This document shows positions 12,169-23,190 of a stretch of DNA of 64,000 nucleotides, piece after piece. Each line of letters starts with the position of its first letter. Positions within the stretch are counted from its first letter, which is position 1. The position numbers and the translations under genes were made by a program. The stretch is taken from contig CM061069.1 in assembly GCA_030762895.1 (NCBI GenBank), forward strand, positions 84,281,048 to 84,345,047, given 5' to 3'. A model generated the notes under the pieces. It made no database searches and was not told the origin of the DNA. It was given only the letters and a program-made list of their open reading frames with translations. Origin of the DNA: Sophora flavescens. Taxonomy: Eukaryota > Streptophyta > Magnoliopsida > Fabales > Fabaceae.

Positions 12169-13858
12169 AATAACCACCCCATCAAAGATGTTTCTCTTTG
12201 GCAAAAAAGCTGATTGTTTGTTTGAAATTAATGGACTGATGTATGACCTTAATCTAGTAGCCAATAATTTATCCACTATCTTATAGAGACATCCTACGGG
12301 GGAAATAGGTCTGAAATTACCAAGAGTTTGTGGAATTGCAATTTTCGGAATTAATGCCACAAAGTAAGATAGAACACCTTTTGGAAGTCTAGCTTGATCA
12401 TAAAACTCTTTCACCATCCCCCAGATTTCCATCTTCATCATCTCCCAAAACCTCCTAATAAAACTGAAATTAAAGCCGTCTGGCCTCGGGCTTTTGTTGC
12501 CATCAAAACTCTCAATAACCTCCTCCACCTCTTCTAAGGAAAAACTCTCGGAAATAGAGTGCATCTCACCCTCTGACAAAGTTGAAAATGGAACTTCATT
12601 AAGTAAAGGCCTTTGCCCTCCTCCCTTAGAATAAATGGCAGTGAAGAATTTAACCACCTCTGCTTTTATCTGAGCCACCTCCTCAAACCAAAGATCCTCC
12701 ACTCGAATCGCCAACAGCCCATTACACCTCCTTCTATAAGATAAAGTCGTATGAAAAAAGGAAGTATCCGCGTCCCCCTCCTTCAACCACCTAACACGAG
12801 ACTTTTGGCACATCAAACTGTGTTTATCAAATAAACCTTTTCTCAAATCCGCAAACTTATCCCTCCTCAACGCGATCCCTTCATCCGAGATGCCTCCCGA
12901 TTCGGCTAACAAATCAAGCTCTCCAATTTCTCTTTCTAGAGTAAGGATTTTAGAATCAATATTCACAAAAAAAAACCTCCATGTTCCATTTCTTAAGCTC
13001 ACCCTTTAGGATTTTCAACTTCTCTTTAAGAACAAAAGCCTTCCACCCGTGGATATTACTCTCCAACCAGCACCTCCCCACCATCGAATTCAACCCCGAA
13101 TGATTCAACCAACAGTTATTGAAACGAAAGGGCTTCGGACCCCAATCTTGTTTTCTTTGTTTAAGCATGATAGGACAATGATCCGACACATCACGATTAA
13201 GAGCCCATTGAGCCTCCACCTCCCATGCATCTATCCATTCTTGTGATAGGAAGAATTTGTCTAACCGACTCATGGTCGTTCCATCGGCTTTGTACCAAGT
13301 AAATCTTCTTCCCAAAAGTGGCATATCAATCAAATCCATATCCTCCACAAACCTTCTAAATTTTGAGACCTCTTGAGAACCAACACTACTAGTCACTCCC
13401 TTCCTTTCCCGCAAGTTGTAAACTGCATTATAGTCCCCAACTATGCGCCACTTGCCTGAGCCCAGATTATTCTTGACTTTTCTCAAGTCCTCCCAGAGCT
13501 TCCTCTTCCCAGCCAAATTACATGGGGAATAGACATTCACTATGTAACACACAACCTTACCTATTCCTCTTTCAAAACACATCCTTGAGAATCCTTCACC
13601 CGCGAAAGAAAAAATACCAGACAGAGCCCTCGTGTCCCAAATATTTAAAAGACCACCTGAGTTACTTGTTGCTTTCAAAAAACTCCAACTGCAATCAGAA
13701 TTGCCCCACAAATACTGACACAGAGTAGCATCCACTTCCTCCATCTTAGTCTCTTGAACTGCAAGGAACTTCAGCTTGTGACCTGAAACCAGAGAGCGAA
13801 ATTTCTGTTTTTTAATTACCTCTCCCTTTCCCCGAATGTTAATAGAATAGACCAGCAT
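12169..13858 (-). pseudogene. L1 ORF2, proximal part: endonuclease and RT start
   Basis: The start at 13858 (MLVYSINIRGKG) is the usual beginning of plant L1 ORF2. The APE-like endonuclease shows QETKM with the catalytic Glu (about 13755), the VNVYSP block, GDYNAV (about 13435), a late RLDKFFLS block and SDHCPIM with the catalytic His (about 13180). A frame change occurs in an A-rich run near 12966-12974. The second frame (13002-12174) continues with the linker and RT fingers: SFFHTTLSYRRRCN, ALIPKIAIPQTLGNFRPIS and KLLATRLRSYI. It stops at the gypsy insertion and resumes at 5011. Confidence 0.93.
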
Positions 13859-15190
13859 TAAAAATCTTCTCCCACCCCACCTGATGAAAAACCTAATTTA
13901 TCTTTGTTTTCCATCTCAATAAACTTTTGAAGTATAGTTTCTTCATCCCCATCATACGTCACCCCTAACTGCTTTCCAAATTCCCAAATTTTCTTTACTG
14001 CTTGTAAAGAGTTACACTGCAACAATAATCTATTGGTATTCCTAGAAGAAGATTCCGAGAGAGACACACCTTTGTCGCCAGAGTAACCAGAATTATGTTG
14101 AGTTGAGTCCACCACAGGACAGACTCTGTTTTGCCTTCATGTTACCACCGTCCGACGTGACGTACCCACATCCTCATCACGTCTCAGGATCCTCACAACC
14201 GAAACACGATTAATGTCTTTAGGAACACAAACTGCCTTGCCTTTATCCACACGCACAGGAGGAAGTTGATCTCCACCATCTTTAGCCTCTTCCACAATTT
14301 TACATAGAGACTGATTGCTCCCTAATGAAATATGTGTGTTGGTGCCCTCTCTCGAATTTTTATCTTCTATAGAATCTGCAGTTGAAATTCCTGATTTGAG
14401 TTTTTTCTTTCCTTTCCCCTTTCTGTTTGGAATCCTCTCCAACCCAGTAAATTCCTTCCATTTAACATACCTGGGCTTTGTTCCCCTACCCGCCTCCTTT
14501 CTTCCAGCATGGGCCTGATTTTTACGGCCCATTCCCTTTTTTAACTGATTTTGAATCATCTCCTTTCCTTGTGTATATCCTGGCCCAAATAGTTCAATAA
14601 CAAAAGTTGGTGGATTTACATTTCCTCCCAATACCTCCAGCCCATTATGCTTAGCCAACGGATCCTCCTTTTGAAAACATTGATCGAAGACTTGAAATCT
14701 ATTATTTACAAAACATTGACCCACATGCTAGGACCCAGTATCGATTTGGTCAAGAGCCCCTCCTATCCTATCACCTTTTCCCCCTGACCCGCTGCATTGC
14801 TTTGAGCTACTGGACATAGCCTTCCTGACCAATTTGTACGATACACTATTACCTCCTCTTGTCTCAGAACTTTCTACTGCTTCCCTTCTCCCAATAAATT
14901 TCTGATAATGAACATTTGAATTTTGAACAGCCACCTCCTCCATCGGAGAACCTCCATGCCACCCTTCATCGTCTAGTACAGTTTCCGGAACAAAAAAAAT
15001 CAGAATCCACCTTTAAGTCAGACTCCTCCGATGAGCTATCCACAATCTTAAATTTCTCCCAATGCTTTTTGAGACTCAAATACAGTTCTCCAAAAGTTTC
15101 CTCCATCAATCTTATAGAAAAGGTAGTTTTGTTAATCATAACCTTGATGACTTCGTTAATAGTCTCAGGGACACTGGTTGACACCAAAAC
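13859..15190 (-). pseudogene. L1 ORF1, C-terminal half, broken
   Basis: Four overlapping fragments lie between the Tekay-like insertion and ORF2: 14966-15187, 14728-14943, 14137-14724 and 13858-14115. They are Ser/Lys/Asp-rich with low-complexity acidic and basic patches (for example around KGKGKKKLKSG), as expected for the linker and tail of a plant L1 ORF1. I see no zinc knuckle. The assignment rests on position between ORF1's RRM and ORF2's endonuclease. Several frameshifts are present. Confidence 0.75.
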
Positions 15191-15474
15191 TGGGACACCC
15201 CATTGTGCCCCATTGTATTATTAAATTAGAACCTTATTATTTATTTACTTAATCGCGCTTATCGTTGAAAATACGTAAAAATTAAAACTTAATTAATAAT
15301 CATATAGCTTCTACAAATATAAAACACACCAAAACTATATTACATAAATACACACATAAGTATCCTTTATTTTACACAACATTGTTTAGGGTATCCTCTC
15401 AGCGGAATCCCACACAGGTACTTATTTATACAACTTGCTTATAACTAACGGAAAACAAAACATCTTATGTGACC
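15191..15474 (-). repeat. 3' LTR stub of Tekay-like element
   Basis: These bases match 16655-16940 of the other LTR almost base for base. The match stops at TTATGTGAC, where gag sequence takes over. This is the terminal part of the 3' LTR (3' end on the minus strand). Confidence 0.9.
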
Positions 15475-16424
15475 CATTTGAAACAAGATAAGCCTTGTTG
15501 CTGTTGACCAGCTCTAACCACTGGTGCTGGTGCTGGTGTCTGCACTGGTCGGGCATATGGTCTCTGTCTCCATTGAGAGTTACTACCTCCTCGCCTCTGA
15601 AAACCCGGTCGAGTAGGACCCCCACTCCTCAATTGTTTCTTCTCATTAGCCAGCCTCTGATCTAGACTTTCAATCGCACTGCATCGTTCCACTAACTCTG
15701 GAAAACTCTGGGTATCAAGCGATACTATAGCCCTCTGGAGTTCATGTCGGAGTCCTTCCTCAAACCTTCTACATTGCCAATCTTCATCTGGGAATCTCTG
15801 ATAAAATTCAGAATACTTATTCAGAGCCTCAAATCGTGATGCATAATCACCAACCATCATGTTGCCTTGTTTGAGACTCATGAATTCCCTTTCTTTCTCG
15901 CGTCGAACTAGACGCGGAAAATACTTCTCAAAGAAGCAGTCACTAAACAGCTGTCAGTTGATAACTCTACCTTCGACATCCAGCAATCTTCGCTTGCCTC
16001 TCCACTAAGACTCTGCTCCTCCAGTTAGCATGAAGGCAACATATGTCACTTTCCTATCCTCTCTGCAGCGCATGGTATCGAATATCTTATAGATCTCTTG
16101 TATCCACCATTCTGCCTTCTCTGGATCATAATCTCCTCGGAATTGGGGTGGCTTCCCTTTCAGGAAAGTAGCCATTCTGGCATCTTCCGCTGCTGCAGCT
16201 CTCCTTTGGTTCTGTTGTTCCTGCTGTTCTTTGTTCATCTGTAGCATCTCAGCATTCTGCTGTGTTTGTAATAACAGAGCAGTAACTATGTTTTTCATGG
16301 TATCTTGAGTCTCAGATGACTCTCTTCCACTTCCGGTATGATTATTTTCCACATTGTTAGCTCCAACAATTCTTTCAGGAGTTCTGTCATTACTGTCAAT
16401 CGGACGTCCTCTTCCACGAGCCAT
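15475..16424 (-). pseudogene. gag: Gag of Tekay-like element, truncated
   Basis: The likely start is the ATG at 16422-16424 (MARGRGRP). A Gln-rich stretch is followed by the Gag core: FLKGKPPQFRGDYDPEKAE, WWIQEIYKIF, then LKQGNMMVGDYASRFEAL and the region rich in Gln, Arg and Pro that precedes the zinc knuckle. The frame is continuous except for two nonsense codons, TAG near 16007 and TGA near 15960, both where the family usually has Trp. The ORF ends at GLSCFKW, the first Cys pair of the knuckle, because the deletion joins it to LTR sequence. It cannot make functional Gag. Confidence 0.85.
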
Positions 16425-16637
16425 GATTCTGTAAAAGAAATCATTCGCTCTTATCAGTATGACATATAATACCACATAGACAAGTATATAAATACCATAT
16501 GCCACACTAATGTTATTTATCGCGTCGGATTCGGACACACTACCCATCTTCTAAGCATAGTTAAAATCCGATGTGGACTCAACTAGACACGGCCAGTAAC
16601 AATATCCTAGACCTCACAGTCCGATTAGAATCGAACT

Positions 16638-16649
16638 GCTCTGATACCA
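16638..16649 (-). promoter_or_regulatory. Primer binding site, tRNA-iMet type
   Basis: TGGTATCAGAGC reads on the minus strand five bases after the LTR end. It is the complement of the 3' end of initiator tRNA-Met, the common primer of Del/Tekay elements and of caulimovirids. Confidence 0.9.
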
Positions 16650-16654
16650 CCAAA

Positions 16655-19600
16655 TGGGACACCCCGTTGTGCCCCATTGTATTATTAAATTAGAACCTTA
16701 TTATTTATTTACTTAATCGCGTGCTTATCGTTGAAAATACGTAAAAATTAAAACTTAATTAATAATCATATAACTTCTACAAATATAAAACACACCAAAA
16801 ATATATTACATAAATACACACATAAGTATCATTTATTTTACACAATATTGTTTAGAGTATCCTCTCAGCAGAATCCCACACAGGTACTTATTTATACAAC
16901 TTGCTTATAACTAACGGAAAACAAAACATCTTATGTGACTCACTGGCCCTAAACTTACTACGCTACATTATTAGGATCAGTAGGTTGTTCTTCAATGTCA
17001 ACTTCATACGGAACGTCATTCAACTCCTCAACAGCCTCCGTCTCGTATGGGGCTCCATCCATCTCCTCAGTAACATAGTCGTCCATCTGGTCTTCTAACG
17101 TAACAGGGTAGACATACACAAAATACAGAAATAGGGAGATAAGAAACAGTTCTATCATCATAAGTGGAAAATATTCATAGCATATAATACAATAATAATC
17201 ACAAACATGCATCACTCACAATCTACAATCATCCATATTTTATAACATCATCCTCTACCCTCCAACTCATGCAACTAAACCTTTATGCTGACGTGGCCAC
17301 TACTAATCCTGTCACACATCCCTCGTTAGGAATGTCAGTCAGTCGTCCAAGTGACACGTTCTCAACGCCGGTGCACATTCTCATCCATGGTGAGAATGCT
17401 CATGCAAAGCAATGACACTATAGCTGCACAGTACCGTCGGTGCACACCCTTATTTCCTCTCTCAACTCATTCAAGGGTGCTCATGCATAGCAATGACACT
17501 ATAGTTGGACAACTTAAATTCTAATTTGGAACGGTCCACGAGAACTTCGGACCTCGTGTATCTCAAATACACGGTTATGAACAACAATGCAACATATGAT
17601 TCTCACTGACTTTTATCAGTAGCAACCTAGTACCTCAAGCTTTTCCTCGCAACCTCCATTTACATTCTATATCACATCACTTCTATCAAATAATAGCGAG
17701 GCACCTCTAATTCATATTCAAAACTCTCACCCAAACAAAATACCTCCGAGCAATATATATCTTTCCTTAAAATCATCTAAACATAGTATTAAACCCAGGC
17801 AGATCATGCATAACACATTAATCAACAAAATATTCAAACATCTCAATATCATATAAGGCGATTTATCACGACCAACTCATAATAGTCCAATCAAATAAAT
17901 AACAAAGTCAGACTCTATCACGGCCTGGCCGTGATAGCCATCACGGCCGTGACAGACAACAAAGGCAAGTCAGATTCTGTCACGGCCTGGCCGTGATAGC
18001 CATCACGACCGTGACAGACACTGAACATCCTCAATATCCTAAATATTCAAACACCGAAATAATACGTCAAATGCAGATGAAATACCTCAACCAGCATATC
18101 ACAGTAAATTTGATAACATAAAATCAAACATCCTCAAATACTTAAAATCAACTTAATGTCGATAAACCTACAATCCCCGAATCCATTGGTTTTACAGAAA
18201 AGGTTTCCAATGTGATTTTGGTCTTGTCGATTACTCAACTACTAGTAGGGTTTAGGTCGCCCTATGCCATTATTATAAATTATATACTACTTATCGGTTC
18301 CGACGATGAAATGGTTCTTTCTCCCACCTGAGCTAGCATCGAAATCTTGAACTCGACGTTCCTCGCTATCACACCACAGCTTAATAGTTTCACCTTGAAC
18401 CAAACAACATAACTATAATTAATCAAATAACAACCATCTATGACACTTTAGGGCTAGGTTCGGCCAAGACTTAGAAAATAGGTTTCGGATTATCTTCTTA
18501 ATGTCATCTTTTGGATCCTAGTTACTAGAGTCTTAACTAACATAGATTACTTATTACAAGACTAAAATTTGAAATAAAATCCTCTAACCTTTAGGGTTAG
18601 GGTTTCGGCCCATATTAGGAAAATAGGCTAGGAAATTTAGTTGGATTCAAGCTCTTGGATTTAGATCATGTAGGTACTAGAGAGTTTAAATCAAACATTA
18701 GATTTCTAAAATGAAAACCAAATCATCAAACCCTCCTTTGAGTGAGATTCGGCCACTTAAAGAAAATAGAGAAGGAAAATGATTTTGATCACATGCTCTT
18801 GGATAAAGAAAGTAGGGATCATAACAAGATCATAGAAATTGGTTTCCCATTTTTATGATTTTTCTACAATTTGTTATGAATTTTCAAAGTTCTAGATCTA
18901 TAAACTTAAAAGTGATGAACGTAGATGAGATAAACTTTGAATCAAGAAACTTATTGAAGAACATAGACATGATTAGGTAAGAAGAATATGATTCACCTCT
19001 TGAAGATCAAAAACAAGTGAAGATCCAAGGACTTGCTTCACAAAGTGATGCTAAAAGGCTTATGAACTTAAGAGTTTTTGAAAGAAAGGCAATAGGAAGA
19101 AAATGAAATGTGAGGGAGGGTATTTATAGGGGTTGGTTGCGCCACTTTAGAAGGATCTAGTAGGAATGAGTTGGCTTATTCAAAGGATTAAAGTGCAAAT
19201 AATTCCTAGGGACCATTTTGCAAAGATTCCAAAAGTATAAGGACTATTTTGCAAATTGCCAATAAATTGAAATGATGACCGTGTGCCACATTAAATGTGG
19301 TCTCATCTTGACTTATCTTGGCTGATTTTTCATGAGATATTTTGAGAAGAACCTAGAATGTTGGAGAACATTTGAGAAGATAGTACAATGGTGTAGAATC
19401 TTGGAGAAAAATGTAGAACAATGTGGAAAGTTCTAGAATAATCTTGGCTCATCCAAGATGAGGGCAGCCCCTACTCCATATTGGGCTTGCGCATGGGCCT
19501 TAAAATTTTGGGCTTGGATTCATTTATGTGGGGCCCACTAAAATGCTTAAGGCTTAACATGACATAGGAAACTTATATGATTTATAATGGGCTTTATGGA

Positions 19601-20228
19601 ATTAATCCATGGACAAGGAATTTGGGCTTCATGGCCATGGTCCATTAATGGATTTGGAACAAAGATTCTGGCCCAATTCACTTGAAAAAAACTTAGAAAC
19701 TAACTTAGGGACCAAAGTGTAGTTAATAGAAAGTTCAAGGACTTAAGCGTAAAATTCATAAATTGCCACTTTAACCTTGTAGAACCTTCTAGACTTAAAA
19801 GTGTGATTCATCCCCATGATCAATCATCTCAAAATCCTAAGATAACCTCTTTATCTGCTCTTGGAAACTCCGAAATCCATTTCGTGCGTTTACAAGATTC
19901 GTATTCAAAAAACGTAAATTATTTTATTTTTTTTCTGAAATAATTCTAAAAATACAGAATTGTAGGAAATAAAATAAAAACCTTAAGTCTTTCGTTCACG
20001 AATTAAAATTAGGTCTTTTGAGCATTATAAATATATTGTCAGTGAAAATAGCGGGTCGGGATTTGCCCGTCGTTTCAACCTAAATTTTAATCGTAGCTTC
20101 CTACATTCAAGTAGGATTGAGTGATGAACTCCGTTTATTTAAAATAATTTTCTAATACTCGTATAAATATATACAAATAATCGTTCGTATTTCGATTATT
20201 TTGAAATAGTGAAAATCAGGGTATTACA
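16655..20228 (-). repeat. 5' LTR of Tekay-like element (3.57 kb)
   Basis: A long LTR without a credible gene; frames up to 85 codons are not conserved. A TATA-like CCTATAAATACC lies on the minus strand at about 19117-19130. Two paired CACGG dyads lie at 17917-18017, downstream of that TATA in transcription sense. The 150 bases before 20228 resemble those before 57167, so the two Tekay-like elements in the window belong to related families. Confidence 0.88.
17917..18017. repeat. CACGG dyad pairs in the Tekay-like LTR
   Basis: Two units, each a 19-base dyad (ATCACGGCCTGGCCGTGAT), four bases (AGCC) and a 12-base dyad (TCACGGCCGTGA or one mismatch). They are about 63 bp apart. The architecture is the same as in the LTRs of the unrelated elements at 5.0-12.2 kb and 43.4-53.4 kb. 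Confidence 0.88.
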
Positions 20229-21148
20229 AAAACCCTCCCAACATCAAATCTTTCATTGCTACTAGTACTCTCATCCACCTTAATGAAACTTCCCACATGG
20301 CCAACAACGTCTCTGAAAAACTCCTCTTTCCAAGCATGGCATGGAACCCCTGTTACCTTCAGCCACATGATTTTGTCCCTTGAATTCGATGCCATTGTCC
20401 AAGGTTTTAAATCCGAGGACATCCTTTTGAAGACCTCTTCAAACTCTTTGAAAACCTACGCAAAATCTACCCCTTCATCAGCCATCATGAGAACCATTCT
20501 GCCTCCCATAGGGAAGATATTGATTGAGAATATTCCCACATCATGTAACTCTTTCTGCATATTAAATGAGTATCCAACTTCCAAGTCTACCCAACATGAC
20601 TGCACTTCAACCATAACATCTCATCATCTGTTATATTAAATGACATTCCTTTCCAATCATCGTATCACCCTCATTTTCTTTGTTCTTGTTTGCACCCTGA
20701 GTGTTGAAACCATCAGTTACTGCCTTAGCAAAACTGACGCCTTCATAGACCCTTCTTTCCAGCCGTCCTTCAACTCGTGGCCTTTGTAAAGTTCTGCCTG
20801 CATGAGTAAAGTTACCACGATCAAAACGAGGTAGATTCACCCTCAGTCTCTTGTTACCAACCCACAAAGCATCAAGTTTCCTCTCAAGAGCTTTTGAGTT
20901 CTCCACAAATTTGAACCTCACAAAGCCAAACCTCCTTCCAAACTTATCCCTTTTTGGTGGTATAAACAACTCCCCAACACTCCCCCACCTACTAAAAATT
21001 TTCCACATGTCTACCTCTCCAAAATTATCTAGGAAATTTGTAAAGAAGAAGGTAGTGTCCCTCAAGTACTGAGGTCTCCATTGCTTAGAAGGAGAGTTAG
21101 CTCGCCATCCCTGCCTACCAGAATTCGGATGGAATCTTTATCCCACCC
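20229..21148 (-). pseudogene. L1 ORF1, N-terminal half: RRM plus DUF4283-like region
   Basis: The fragment from 21065 begins MRDTTFFFTNF and contains an RRM: RNP2-like TTFFFTNF and RNP1-like RRFGFVRF (about 20935), as in many plant L1 ORF1 proteins. After a frame change, 20422-20216 carries MWLKVTGVPCHAWKEEFF, the DUF4283-type segment that follows the RRM in that class. It is then cut at 20229 by the Tekay-like element and continues at 15190. ORF1 would bind LINE RNA. The bases 21066-21148 are the 5' UTR, which begins with a G run directly against another poly-A tail. Confidence 0.88.
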
Positions 21149-21420
21149 CCTTTTTTTTTTTTTTTTTTTACAGAAGAAGATTACTGCATTTTATTAATAA
21201 TCAAATATTCAATACATGTAGGGATATCAAGGAACAAATGCGGACTAGCATAATCTATGGTCATCCTAACAAGATTATGACCAACCATATTAGCCTGCCT
21301 CCTAATAAACTTAATATGAAAGTTTTGACAAAAAGAAGAAATAAAGTCCTTACAGGACGAAATAAACACTCCAAACTCAGACAAACCATCACAAGGAAAA
21401 TTCATATTATCAACTACTAT
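21149..21420 (-). mobile_element. 3' end of a second L1, with poly-A
   Basis: On the minus strand a 74-codon frame (21405-21181) reads like the end of a LINE RNase H domain: FIRRQANMVGHNLVRMT followed by an aromatic/acidic tail. It is followed within about 30 bases by a poly-A tract of about 20 (21151-21170 on the plus strand as T). Only this tail is present; the upstream part was not found in the window. Confidence 0.7.
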
Positions 21421-21848
21421 TTTTGAATTGATAGTTTCTTATAATATATGAGAAGGAAAAAAAAAGTATCTTATGATATACTAATTAACCTAAAATTTTG
21501 GCCGTATAACCCATAAATTGGGTATTCTAAAGATTGTCCTGAAAATTAAGAATAAAGGTTTAAATTGTGAAGATAATATTTAAAGAAAGTGCCTAATTAT
21601 GTCGCTCTATATTATAATGAGTTAATTAGTCTTACGCCTAAAGAATATAAGGATATATATAAATTGGTAAAAATCCCAGCCATGTAATTAATTCATTTTT
21701 TCATAAACTAAAACTTCGCAATTTAATGATAGTCCACATAAAATTATTTTAACAGTAACGAAATATATGAAAAAATGTTGAAGTGTGTAGGCTTTTGCTG
21801 CTTTAAGATGAAGGAGAGGATAGAGAAAAGAATACCCACACTTGAATC
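21421..21848. other. AT-rich spacer, nothing recognised
   Basis: No frame, repeat pair or RNA motif is supported in these roughly 430 bases between the L1 tail and the SINE target duplication. Confidence 0.5.
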
Positions 21849-21863
21849 AAAGTCGTTTAAATT

Positions 21864-22056
21864 ATCTAATATCGCTTGGATGAGATTGTACAGATCTCTT
21901 CCAGCTTAACCAGAGGTCTTGAGTTCGAATTTTATCCGTGAGAATGTAGCAGCGTTCAAACTCTTGAATGAGAGCTTAATTTGCCGCCCTTGTGGTCCTA
22001 CCCGACTCGTGGAATTAGTCTCCACAGTTACGTGCGGAGGATATCTTGGGAAAAAA
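21864..22056 (+). mobile_element. tRNA-derived SINE
   Basis: A 193-bp body is flanked by a perfect 15-bp duplication (AAAGTCGTTTAAATT at 21849-21863 and 22057-22071) and ends in a short A run. A pol III B-box-like GAGTTCGAATT lies at about 21920-21930, with a plausible, weaker A box about 45 bases upstream. The 3' body, with GTGGAATTAGTCTCC and GTGCGGAGGATA, resembles plant SINE tails. It needs LINE machinery to move. Boundaries are firm because of the TSD; the family name is not assigned. Confidence 0.87.
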
Positions 22057-22170
22057 AAAGTCGTTTAAATTGATATTCTTAGCTTACTTAAAATTTGTTA
22101 GCTTAAGAACCCCCAAAAAAAATGTTATCTTACATGAAAATACAAATGCATGCACAACATTATTTTACAG

Positions 22171-22173
<3 letters not shown>

Positions 22174-22250
<77 letters not shown>
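22174..22250. repeat. (TA)n microsatellite
   Basis: An uninterrupted TA run of about 77 bp. Frames with alternating Ile and Tyr across it are artefacts. Confidence 0.97.
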
Positions 22251-22252
<2 letters not shown>

Positions 22253-22587
22253 CCTTGCAATAAACTTAATCATTAAGATACTTGATGCACCTATTAGTTC
22301 AGTACCGGCACATATAAATACTTAGAACCTACATAAACAATCATATGCTAATATATGGATAACTAATTAATTAATTAATTAAGTGATTCAAACAGTGATT
22401 TATATAACTATAGTCGGTCAAAGAATGATCTAAAACTTCAAAGGCAAATAATGTAGCAAGACCCAACTTGAAATTATGCCAGATATTGACAAGAACGGTG
22501 CTTTAGCCAAAGCCATATATAGCATGTTCACACTTCACATATTAAGCGCAATTTATCACAAAGGTTCTGCCGCCAAACCGCTGGAAC
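22251..22587. other. Spacer, nothing recognised
   Basis: AT-rich sequence between the TA tract and the first MITE, including a short TTAA repeat near 22365-22381. No supported gene. Confidence 0.5.
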
Positions 22588-22590
22588 TAA

Positions 22591-22909
22591 GTGTGTGTTT
22601 GGATGAATGTTTGACAAATGTGATTTTGAATGGAATAGATTTTGTAGAATTGATTTTAATACAATTGAGTTTGAAGTAAAATAATTTTTGTTTGGATGTT
22701 TTTACTTTGAAAGCAAGTTTGATGTAAAACCTAGTGTAATTTTTCAATTCAAAAGCAGAAGCTACTCCAAGCTGCTTCTGGTAGAATCAATTCTGGATGC
22801 AAACTTGATTCCACAAACGTGTTGCCAAACACCTCTTTTATTACCAAAATCACGTTTGACAGGTGCAGAAGCACTTCTGGTGCCTCTAGAAGTGGAACCA
22901 AACACACAC
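22591..22909. mobile_element. MITE with GTGTGTGTTTGG terminal inverted repeats
   Basis: A 319-bp element has perfect 12-bp terminal inverted repeats (GTGTGTGTTTGG at 22591 and its complement ending 22909), flanked by TAA on both sides (22588-22590, 22910-22912), a possible 3-bp target duplication. No transposase frame. A TAA/TTA duplication would suit PIF/Harbinger, but the superfamily is uncertain. Confidence 0.72.
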
Positions 22910-22982
22910 TAAATCAAAGAGGTTCTGATTAAGGACGCAATCTGTGGTCAAAATTACTAACTTCAATTCCGAGCAATTATAT

Positions 22983-23144
22983 GTGTGTTTGGATGAACGT
23001 TTGAGAAACGAGATTTTTGAAAGAATTGATTTTGGTTAAAAGTGAGTTCAAAGAAAAGTGATTTATGTTTGGATGCCTAGGTGATAAAAGTGATTACTAT
23101 TATGTTTGGATCAAAATTGTTTTTGAATGTGAAATTACTATTAT

Positions 23145-23190
<46 letters not shown>

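Larger units (their letters stand above)
15191..20228 (-). mobile_element. Del/Tekay-like Ty3/gypsy element, internally deleted
   Basis: The ends are TGGGACACCCC at 15191 and GGGTATTACA at 20228 (minus-strand termini TGTAATACCC and GGGTGTCCCA), flanked by TSD AAAAC at 15186-15190 and 20229-20233. On the minus strand: one 3574-bp LTR (20228-16655), a tRNA-iMet PBS, the N-terminal two-thirds of gag, then directly about 284 bp from the distal end of the second LTR. All of pol and about 3.3 kb of the 3' LTR are gone, yet both outer ends and the TSD survive, so the loss was internal. The family resembles Del/Tekay chromoviruses by LTR ends, PBS and Gag. Confidence 0.9.
2565..21148 (-). mobile_element. 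Plant L1-type LINE split by two LTR retrotransposons
   Basis: One non-LTR retrotransposon reads leftwards in four blocks: 21148-20229 (ORF1 start), 15190-13859 (ORF1 rest), 13858-12169 (ORF2 endonuclease and RT start) and 5011-2565 (rest of ORF2, 3' UTR, poly-A). The gaps are Ty3/gypsy insertions with perfect 5-bp target duplications (AAAAC and AATAA). Removing them rejoins reverse transcriptase at the AATAA site, the split falling between two adjacent RT motifs. Without passengers the element is about 6.4 kb, the usual size of a plant L1. ORF1 has an RRM, ORF2 an APE-type endonuclease, RT and zf-RVT domain. All frames are damaged. I could not find a clear target duplication for the LINE itself. 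Confidence 0.92.

Noticed and set aside
22046..22325. Open frames encoding alternating Ile-Tyr
   Set aside because: They are translations of (TA)n microsatellites (also at 29642-29872) and have no coding meaning.
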